This document shows positions 7,156 through 12,320 of a DNA stretch of 13,162 nucleotides, one piece after another. The DNA is from Atribacterota bacterium (GTDB lineage Bacteria > Atribacterota > Phoenicimicrobiia > Phoenicimicrobiales > Phoenicimicrobiaceae): contig JAUVOA010000015.1 of the NCBI GenBank assembly GCA_030599445.1, positions 1 through 13,162 of the forward strand, given 5' to 3'. Positions within the stretch are counted from its first letter, which is position 1. Every line of letters begins with the position of its first letter. The translations under genes were made by a program, and so were the position numbers. The notes under the pieces were generated by a model. The model was not told the origin of the DNA and did no database searches. It saw only the letters and a list, made by a program, of their open reading frames with translations.

Positions 7156-7381
7156 AAGTAGGGGCGTATTGTATACGCCCTTAACGATATGCACAAAACT
7201 GTGGGACGGGTGTCCCCCGTTTTCACGAGGGCAGGCCCGCCTGTCTCTGAATTAAGGTAGGGGTTCGATTCATCGAACCCGAATGATGACCAGGTGGACA
7301 GAATAAAGGTAGATTCCCGTTTCCATGGGAATGGCATAGAAATACGGGGATAAAGACGGGTCGAATAAATTCGACCCCTAC
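7156..7381 (+). repeat. Composite hairpin repeat R2 (3' of thrC)
   Basis: Longer sister of R1 with the same module order. H1 at 7162-7180 has perfect 8-base arms GGGCGTAT/ATACGCCC. The H2 region at 7204-7246 is expanded by a net 22 bases relative to R1 and includes extra arms such as GGCAGGC/GCCTGTC. H3 at 7261-7280 has perfect 9-base arms GGGTTCGAT/ATCGAACCC. An extra stem ATTCCC/GGGAAT lies at about 7312-7331. H4 at 7358-7377 has perfect 9-base arms GGGTCGAAT/ATTCGACCC. The block runs from GTAGGGG to CCCCTAC. It may serve as the thrC transcript's 3' structure, but no T-run follows any stem. Confidence 0.8.
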
Positions 7382-7384
7382 TTA

Positions 7385-7410
7385 ATTTGTCAATCGGTCA
7401 ATTGACAAAT
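7385..7410. repeat. Perfect 10-base inverted repeat
   Basis: ATTTGTCAAT and ATTGACAAAT are exact reverse complements separated by CGGTCA. The position, about 130 bases upstream of the beta-CASP gene and just after R2, would allow either an operator or a weak transcript hairpin. AT-rich arms and no following T-run argue against a strong terminator. Confidence 0.5.
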
Positions 7411-7481
7411 AGGTTAATTGAATAATCTTGTATCTTGTATTTTGTATTTTTCTTACACTTATTACCCGCGCCTATATGCTA
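7411..7481. other. AT-rich spacer with TTGTAT reiterations
   Basis: CTTGTATCTTGTATTTTGTA at 7428-7447 is a short imperfect tandem repeat. CTATATGCTAAAC at 7472-7484 duplicates 4237-4249. No gene and no firm promoter was recognised. With R2 and the leader repeat it makes up the 442-base thrC to beta-CASP gap. Confidence 0.45.
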
Positions 7482-7528
7482 AACGATGTACGCTCTACGC
7501 TAGGGTTATTCACTATCGACTAATTTAT
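7482..7528 (+). repeat. Leader repeat, copy 4 (upstream of beta-CASP gene)
   Basis: It matches 4281-4327 at 43 of 47 positions, and the final 23 bases (7506-7528) are identical. Here the element runs right up to the ribosome binding site of the next gene, 16 bases before its start codon, so it would be the 5' leader of that mRNA if transcribed. Confidence 0.75.
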
Positions 7529-7536
7529 GGAAAGGA
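7529..7536 (+). promoter_or_regulatory. Ribosome binding site fixing the beta-CASP start
   Basis: GGAAAGGA at 7529-7536 lies 8 nt before ATG 7545. The in-frame ATG at 7527 overlaps this site and has no Shine-Dalgarno of its own. The protein from 7545 starts MKISFLGAA, the usual family N-terminus. Confidence 0.85.
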
Positions 7537-7544
7537 AAATTAAG

Positions 7545-9206
7545 ATGAAAATATCTTTTTTAGGTGCTGCCAAAATAGTTACCGGATCTAATTTTTTAAT
7601 TGAAACCAAGAATACTAAATTTTTAATAGATTGTGGAATGTTTCAAGGGAGCAAATCGATTAACCGGATGAACTACGAACCTTTAAACTTTAACCCTGAA
7701 GAGATAGATTTTATGGTTCTATCCCATGCCCACATAGACCACAGCGGTAGAATACCTAAACTGACAAAGAAAGGTTTTAAAGGTAATATATATGCTACTA
7801 AAGCAACTACTGATCTATGTTCTATTATGCTTCCCGATAGCGGGTACATTCAGGAGATGGAGAATGAGTGGGACAATCGGAAGAGAAGAAGGTCAGGAGG
7901 AAAGGTGAGAGAGCCTCTTTATACCGCGAAAGAAGCGGAGGAGAGCTTAAAATATTTTAAACCTGTTTTGTATGGCCAAAAAATAAAGTTAAACCACGAA
8001 GTTACTTTAAGATTTAGAGATGCAGGACATATATTGGGGTCCTCCATAATCGAGCTATGGATAAAAGAGGACAGTAAAAAAACCAAATTAGTATTCTCGG
8101 GAGATTTAGGGAGGCGGGATAGGCCAATTTTGAGAGACCCTTCTCTTATCGGTGAAGCAGATTATTTGATTGTAGAATCGACTTATGGGAATAAACTGCA
8201 TCACCCTACAGAAGATGATGCCAAAGAACTAATCTCTATTATAAATACTACCGTAAAAAGAGGTGGGAATGTAGTAATTCCTTCTTTCGCCATAGAAAGA
8301 GCCCAGGATATAATCTATGAGTTAAATAAATATTATACTGAATATATTAAAACTGAAGACCAGGATTTTTTAAGTGTACCGGTTTATGTAGATAGTCCGC
8401 TAACTATCTCGGCGACAGAGATATTTTTAAGAAATCCAGACTGTTTTGATGAAGGTACCTTAAAACTTATAAATATAGGGAATAACCCTTTGGATTTTCG
8501 CAATTTAAAGTTTACTCGTACCGCAGAAGAATCTAAGCAGATAAATTTTTCCAAAGAAAGTAAAGTGATAATTTCAGCCAGCGGGATGTGTACTGCCGGA
8601 AGAATAAAACATCATCTAAAACATAATCTATGGAGAAAAGAATCCAGCATCGTATTTGTCGGCTATCAAGCCAATGGTACTTTAGGCAGAAGGATAAAAG
8701 AAGGCGAGAAAGTGGTTAAAATATTTGGGGAAGAAATCCAGGTAAATGCTAAAATATGCTCTTTGGAAGGTTTTTCGGGACATGCTGACAGAGAGGGGAT
8801 AATACGGTGGATAAAAAGTTTTAAAAATAGACCTAAAAAAATATTTGTGGTACACGGAGAAGAGGAAGCAACCGAAGAAATTTCTAGAAAAATCGAAGAG
8901 GAATTAAAAATTAAGACTCATATCCCAGAATTAGGAGAGACTTTATCTATTGAAGGAGAAATCGTTTTGCCTGGAGGAAGACTAGAGATAGATAGAAGAA
9001 GCAAAGAACTTAGAGAAATAGAGGAGAGTGCTGAAAAATTAAAATCAATATTTTTACCAACGTTCCAGAGATTAGGATACAAGACTAATGGTAGTGCTGA
9101 TAGTGAAGAATTAAACAATATTAAAAATAAATTGATTGATATACAAAAAAATATATTAGATTTAAATATGATAATTACCGAGAGGAAGGATAAAAAGGGA
9201 AATTAA
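7545..9206 (+). CDS. Metallo-beta-lactamase/beta-CASP RNA hydrolase family protein
   Basis: 553 aa protein of the YSH1/CPSF73-like branch, predicted to be a zinc-dependent ribonuclease acting on RNA in the cytosol. MBL motifs in order from M1 are HAHIDHSG at residues 61-68 (motif 2), H162 in DAGHILGS (motif 3), and D187 in FSGDLGRRD (motif 4). The inserted beta-CASP domain shows E211 in ESTYG (motif A), ISASGMCTAGR at 343-353, a His in KHHLKH (motif B region), and H413 in GFSGHAD (motif C). H437 in VVHGEE completes the site. All metal ligands look intact. The C-terminal ~80 residues are charged and helical, possibly for dimerisation. There is no KH domain, unlike archaeal aCPSF1. Its RNA target is unknown. 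Confidence 0.92.
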   Translation: MKISFLGAAKIVTGSNFLIETKNTKFLIDCGMFQGSKSINRMNYEPLNFNPEEIDFMVLSHAHIDHSGRIPKLTKKGFKGNIYATKATTDLCSIMLPDSGYIQEMENEWDNRKRRRSGGKVREPLYTAKEAEESLKYFKPVLYGQKIKLNHEVTLRFRDAGHILGSSIIELWIKEDSKKTKLVFSGDLGRRDRPILRDPSLIGEADYLIVESTYGNKLHHPTEDDAKELISIINTTVKRGGNVVIPSFAIERAQDIIYELNKYYTEYIKTEDQDFLSVPVYVDSPLTISATEIFLRNPDCFDEGTLKLINIGNNPLDFRNLKFTRTAEESKQINFSKESKVIISASGMCTAGRIKHHLKHNLWRKESSIVFVGYQANGTLGRRIKEGEKVVKIFGEEIQVNAKICSLEGFSGHADREGIIRWIKSFKNRPKKIFVVHGEEEATEEISRKIEEELKIKTHIPELGETLSIEGEIVLPGGRLEIDRRSKELREIEESAEKLKSIFLPTFQRLGYKTNGSADSEELNNIKNKLIDIQKNILDLNMIITERKDKKGN

Positions 9207-9224
9207 AAATATAATTATTTAAGT

Positions 9225-9248
9225 AGGGGCGTATTGCAATACGCCCCT
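9225..9248. repeat. 24-base perfect palindrome between convergent genes
   Basis: AGGGGCGTATTG is followed directly by its exact reverse complement CAATACGCCCCT. It is a relative of module H1 of R1/R2 (shared GTAGGGGCGTATTG), standing alone. It sits between the beta-CASP gene (ending 9206) and the thioredoxin gene (ending at 9307 on the other strand). It could terminate or insulate both transcripts. Neither strand has a T-run after the stem, so intrinsic termination of the usual kind is not supported. AGCTAA/TTAGCT arms at 9256-9289 form a second, weaker structure. Confidence 0.7.
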
Positions 9249-9306
9249 TGATAAAAGCTAAGGGTTAAAGTATTTTCACTTCTTTAGCTAGATTGGGGTA
9301 AGTAAA

Positions 9307-9642
9307 TTAAAGAATAGGATCAAGTTTTTCTTGTAACTTTTCTTTTGGCATTACTCCTACTGTTCGGCCAACTTCTTTGCCTTCCTTAAAGACGATTAAA
9401 GTAGGTATACCCTGGATGCCATATTGAGCTGCAATATTCTGGTTCTCATCAGTATTTAATCTACATACCTTAAGTTTGCCCTGATTTTCCTCGGCTAATT
9501 TTTCAATAATTGGTTCTAACATTCGACAAGGCATACACCAGGGAGCCCAGAAATCCACCAGAACAGGTTTGGATGATTCTAAAACCTCCTGTTGAAAGTT
9601 GTTTCCGTTTACCTCTACTTCTAACGATTTGCTATTTCCCAT
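9307..9642 (-). CDS. trxA: Thioredoxin
   Basis: 111 aa thioredoxin-fold protein disulfide reductant of the cytosol. The active site is WCMPC at residues 35-39 in FWAPWCMPCR, with Met where most thioredoxins have Gly. The buried Asp is D30, and the cis-proline is P80 in GIPT. The end pattern VGVMPKEKLQEKL is typical. There is no signal peptide and no membrane segment, so it is not a TlpA-type exported protein. An extra cysteine, C60, lies outside the active site. The start has a strong AAAGGAGG (9659-9652 on the minus strand) with 9 nt spacing. It lies 21 bases after the marR stop, so the two genes form an operon driven from the marR promoter. Confidence 0.95.
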   Translation of the reverse strand: MGNSKSLEVEVNGNNFQQEVLESSKPVLVDFWAPWCMPCRMLEPIIEKLAEENQGKLKVCRLNTDENQNIAAQYGIQGIPTLIVFKEGKEVGRTVGVMPKEKLQEKLDPIL

Positions 9643-9663
9643 CGATTTTTTCCTCCTTTGTTT

Positions 9664-10083
9664 TTATTCTTGATGAAAAATTTTAGTAACTAATTCTAAA
9701 CCTTCTTTTATTAAATCAAATTCTTTTGTTGATAATTTTTCTCTAATTCTTTTTTCGCAGTTATTCCTCTCCCGCTCAATATCGTCTTTAATTTTCACTC
9801 CTTTGGAGGAAAGAGATAGAACGAAAGATCTCCTATCTTCCGGGTTAGTTGTTCTTAACAGGTATCCTTTTCTGACTAAGCCGTCTATTATTCTACTTCC
9901 TCTGGAAGGAGACAGACCCATTTTTTTGGATAAAATGTTACAGGTTATCCTTTCTGTTGCATTAATTTCCATAATCCCCTGGTATTCTGCTAAAGAGATA
10001 TTGCATAGAGTTCGAATTTGTTTTTCGTCTTCCATGCAGCCTTTCTTTAATTCGATTATCAGGTCTACCAATTTTTTCTCCAT
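9664..10083 (-). CDS. MarR-family transcriptional regulator, four cysteines
   Basis: 139 aa winged-helix repressor. The recognition region is CNILSKKMGLSPSRGSRIIDGLVRKGYL at residues 48-75, given here as one stretch of two parts: CNILSKKMGLSPS and RGSRIIDGLVRKGYL. The wing contains the MarR hallmark EDRRSFVLSLSSKG at 82-95. Flanking helices form the dimer interface. Cysteines at 16, 27, 48 and 109 could allow thiol sensing (inference). ATG 10083 is chosen because the longer in-frame reading from TTG 10128 would begin inside the -10 box and upstream of the predicted transcript start. AGAGG at 10099-10095 lies 11 nt before the ATG. It leads the operon with thioredoxin and very likely represses its own promoter. 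Confidence 0.88.
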   Translation of the reverse strand: MEKKLVDLIIELKKGCMEDEKQIRTLCNISLAEYQGIMEINATERITCNILSKKMGLSPSRGSRIIDGLVRKGYLLRTTNPEDRRSFVLSLSSKGVKIKDDIERERNNCEKRIREKLSTKEFDLIKEGLELVTKIFHQE

Positions 10084-10100
10084 CCTATTATCAACCTCTG

Positions 10101-10129
10101 TGCTATTAGCAATATTTGCTATTAGCAAT
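10101..10129 (-). promoter_or_regulatory. Tandem palindromic operators of the marR-trxA operon
   Basis: TGCTATTAGCAAT occurs exactly twice on the plus strand, at 10101-10113 and 10117-10129. Each contains the 11-base palindrome TGCTA-N-TAGCA (10101-10111 and 10117-10127). The centres are 16 bases apart, about one and a half helical turns. The upstream copy touches the -10 box and the downstream copy lies just after the predicted transcription start, an ideal position for repression. MarR is the obvious candidate ligand. Confidence 0.82.
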
Positions 10130-10156
10130 TATATAGGATAAAAAATTATTTGTCAA
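10128..10156 (-). promoter_or_regulatory. Consensus sigma-70 promoter of marR-trxA
   Basis: On the minus strand TTGACA (10156-10151) is followed after exactly 17 bases by TATAAT (10133-10128). Both hexamers and the spacing match the consensus perfectly. Transcription is expected to start at about 10121, giving a leader of about 38 nt before ATG 10083. Confidence 0.88.
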
Positions 10157-10526
10157 GTAGTTTTTTAAAAATATTTTAATATTTTTTTAAAAAGCTTGAT
10201 CTTAAGAGGGCCTGATCTTAAAGAAGGTAAATGTCAAAGATTTGTTTTTGGTATTATATATAGTTATGATGTGATAAAATAAATAATAATTAGTATCGAG
10301 TATATAGTATAGCGTAGTGCGTAAAGAGAAAATATTTTTAGGTTCAAGAATTAAATTTGCATATCGTATATAATATGCAATATATTTTAAAGAAAAAAGA
10401 AAGAAAAAAACTAAAGAGTAATAATTGTTTTTTCTAATTACTCCACCAAAGTTTTCACCAACACATTAATATACTTAAATATTATATTTGAAAATATAGC
10501 AAAATTAATTTTTACCAGGAGATAAG
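10157..10526. other. marR-rlmD divergent spacer
   Basis: No gene is seen in this strongly AT-rich stretch. It holds three notable pieces. The first is a 9-base direct repeat TGATCTTAA at 10197-10205 and 10213-10221, starts 16 bases apart. The second is TAGTATCGAGTATATAG at 10291-10307, matching 1686-1702 at 16 of 17 positions. The third is a hairpin with arms TTGCATAT (10357-10364) and ATATGCAA (10373-10380). The ribosome binding site of the methyltransferase, AGGAGA, is at 10517-10522. No convincing -35/-10 pair for that gene was found. Confidence 0.5.
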
Positions 10527-11891
10527 ATGAAAGATAAACCAGTGCGGTTAGAAGAAAATTATGAACTTATTATAAATGGTTATTCTCATCAAGGAGAAGG
10601 GATAGGCAGGGTTAATAATTTTACCGTTTTTGTGCCCGGGGCAATTCTTGGGGAAAGAGTGAGGGCAAAAATTAGCGAAGTAAAAAAGAATTTTGCCCGG
10701 GGTGAATTAAAAGAAGTTATTTTATCTTCTCCCAATAGAACAATGCCCCTCTGCTCCGTTTACCATCTCTGCGGAGGCTGTCACTTGCAGCATATTGCTT
10801 ATGAAAAACAGCTAGAAATGAAAAAGGGAATAGTAGAAAATGCTTTGGACAGAATAGGTAATCAAAACATCAAAGCTTTGCCCACCATAGGGATGAAAGA
10901 CCCCTGGCGTTATCGCAATAAAGGCTATTTCCAGGTGAACCAGGAAAAAGGGAGGGTGCGATTAGGATTTTATAAAACAGGCAGTTATGATTTTGTACCG
11001 GCCAGCGGATGTGTTCTATTCAGTTTGCAAATTAATAGATTAGTTAGATATTTAGAAGACCAATTAAGTTTACAAAAAGTTAACGACTGTAATAGCAAGA
11101 CCGGGGGAGGAAATTTAAGGAATGTCTTAATAAGGGAGAGCAGGAGCACGGGAGAAATAATGATAGTTTTTTTTACTAAAAAAAATAATCTGGGTTTTGA
11201 CCAAAATGTTTTAAATGATTTAGTCAGAACATTTCCTCAAGTCGTCTCTGTTTATCAAAATATTAATAGGAGCCCTAAAGCGGTTTTGCTAGGAAAAGAT
11301 TTCAGGCTTTTGAAAGGGAAACCTGATTTGGAAGATGCCATTGGCCCATTTAAATTTAAAATATCACCCCAGTCTTTTTTCCAGGTTAATATAGCCCAGG
11401 CAAAAATATTAAATGAAAAAATTTTGGAATATGCAAATTTAAGCGGAGAAGAGACAGTTATCGATTCTTATTGTGGAACAGCGGCTATTTCTATCTATGT
11501 GGCTAAGCAGGCCGAAAAGGTGTATGGTATCGAAGTAGAAAAAAGCGCTGTCAGGGATGCTAAAATTAATTGTGAGTTAAATAGTATCTCTAATTTAAAA
11601 TTATTTACCGGAAAAGCAGAAGAATGGCTCAATAAATGGAGGAGAAGTTGCGAAGGAGTTCATCTTATTATTGTGGACCCGCCCCGCAGGGGTTGTTCTT
11701 CAAAAGTTTTAAAAGGGGTTATAAAGATCAAACCAAAGAAAATTATATATATATCCTGTAATCCGGCAACTTTAGCCCGTGATTTAAAATATCTCACCAA
11801 AGATGATGATTATAAATTAAAAAAAGTTTTGCCCATAGATATGTTTCCCCAGACGAGCCACATAGAATGCATAGTATCCTTAGAAAGGTGA
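10527..11891 (+). CDS. rlmD: 23S rRNA (uracil-5-)-methyltransferase, RlmD/RlmCD type
   Basis: SAM-dependent m5U methyltransferase of the RumA/TrmA family, 454 aa, acting on 23S rRNA. An N-terminal TRAM domain (residues about 9-66) binds RNA. An iron-sulfur cluster is predicted from C76, C82, C85 and C162, matching the RumA spacing (CSVYHLCGGC plus a distant Cys in SGC). The Rossmann domain has the SAM motif DSYCGTAAIS at 313-322 and VDPPRRG at 383-389. The nucleophile is C411 in SCNPATLARDL and the base is E447 in HIE. All key residues are present. Whether it modifies the U1939-equivalent only, or also U747, cannot be read from sequence. ATG 10527 follows AGGAGA. The TGA stop directly abuts the stop codon of the opposite gene. 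Confidence 0.93.
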   Translation: MKDKPVRLEENYELIINGYSHQGEGIGRVNNFTVFVPGAILGERVRAKISEVKKNFARGELKEVILSSPNRTMPLCSVYHLCGGCHLQHIAYEKQLEMKKGIVENALDRIGNQNIKALPTIGMKDPWRYRNKGYFQVNQEKGRVRLGFYKTGSYDFVPASGCVLFSLQINRLVRYLEDQLSLQKVNDCNSKTGGGNLRNVLIRESRSTGEIMIVFFTKKNNLGFDQNVLNDLVRTFPQVVSVYQNINRSPKAVLLGKDFRLLKGKPDLEDAIGPFKFKISPQSFFQVNIAQAKILNEKILEYANLSGEETVIDSYCGTAAISIYVAKQAEKVYGIEVEKSAVRDAKINCELNSISNLKLFTGKAEEWLNKWRRSCEGVHLIIVDPPRRGCSSKVLKGVIKIKPKKIIYISCNPATLARDLKYLTKDDDYKLKKVLPIDMFPQTSHIECIVSLER

Positions 11892-12320
11892 CTAATAAAA
11901 AAGCAGTAAGATTAAACGAACTATAATCGCGACTATAGCCAGGGAATAAAGGGTGGGGAAAATGCCCTGTCTTCTCATTTCGTTGGCTATTAAACCCGGA
12001 ATTATGTAACCTATACTCCGAAGCTCGATCCCGGAAATAGGCATTGTAATAATAATCTCTTCGATCAACCATTTTAATAGGAAACCGATAAGTATCATAG
12101 CTAAAAATCTACGCCGCCCGTACAGAATCATATAATTAGAAAGCATTTTTACTGAAAAATAAGTTAGTAAGGCTACCAATAAAGTTACTAATATTCTGAC
12201 TGGCTGATCCAAGAATAAGGCGATATAACCGGGAACTACTATCCCGCCTGGGGAGAGTCCTACTATTTCATAGAAGGCAAAACTTACCACTATCCCTATT
12301 CCAATAGCTTGATATATCAT
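11892..12320 (-). CDS. pgsC: Poly-gamma-glutamate biosynthesis membrane protein PgsC/CapC
   Basis: 142 aa membrane protein, partner of PgsB in the amide-ligase complex that makes poly-gamma-glutamate or a related polymer at the inner membrane. Family signatures are GLSPGGIVVPGYIAL near residues 22-36 and SIGYIIPGLIANEMRRQGI near 102-120. About four to five hydrophobic segments cover most of the chain. Length is normal for PgsC (~150 aa). ATG 12320 overlaps the pgsB stop codon (ATGA), giving translational coupling, with GGAGAA about 7-10 nt upstream inside pgsB. On the other side its TAG stop abuts the rRNA methyltransferase stop with no spacer, so no pgsA/capA follows. Confidence 0.9.
   Translation of the reverse strand: MIYQAIGIGIVVSFAFYEIVGLSPGGIVVPGYIALFLDQPVRILVTLLVALLTYFSVKMLSNYMILYGRRRFLAMILIGFLLKWLIEEIIITMPISGIELRSIGYIIPGLIANEMRRQGIFPTLYSLAIVAIIVRLILLLFY

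Noticed and set aside
7119..7337. Minus-strand open frame of 72 codons after thrC
   Set aside because: It consists of repeat R2 read through its hairpins, not a plausible protein.
5293..7381. Possible CRISPR-like repeats
   Set aside because: Only two long copies about 1.9 kb apart with a gene between them. No regular spacers and no cas genes.
9664..10128. 154 aa version of the MarR protein starting at TTG 10128
   Set aside because: The codon overlaps the -10 box and operator. ATG 10083 is downstream of the predicted transcript start.
9803..10141. Plus-strand open frame of 112 codons opposite marR
   Set aside because: Antisense to a clear MarR domain, no Shine-Dalgarno, and no recognisable family pattern.
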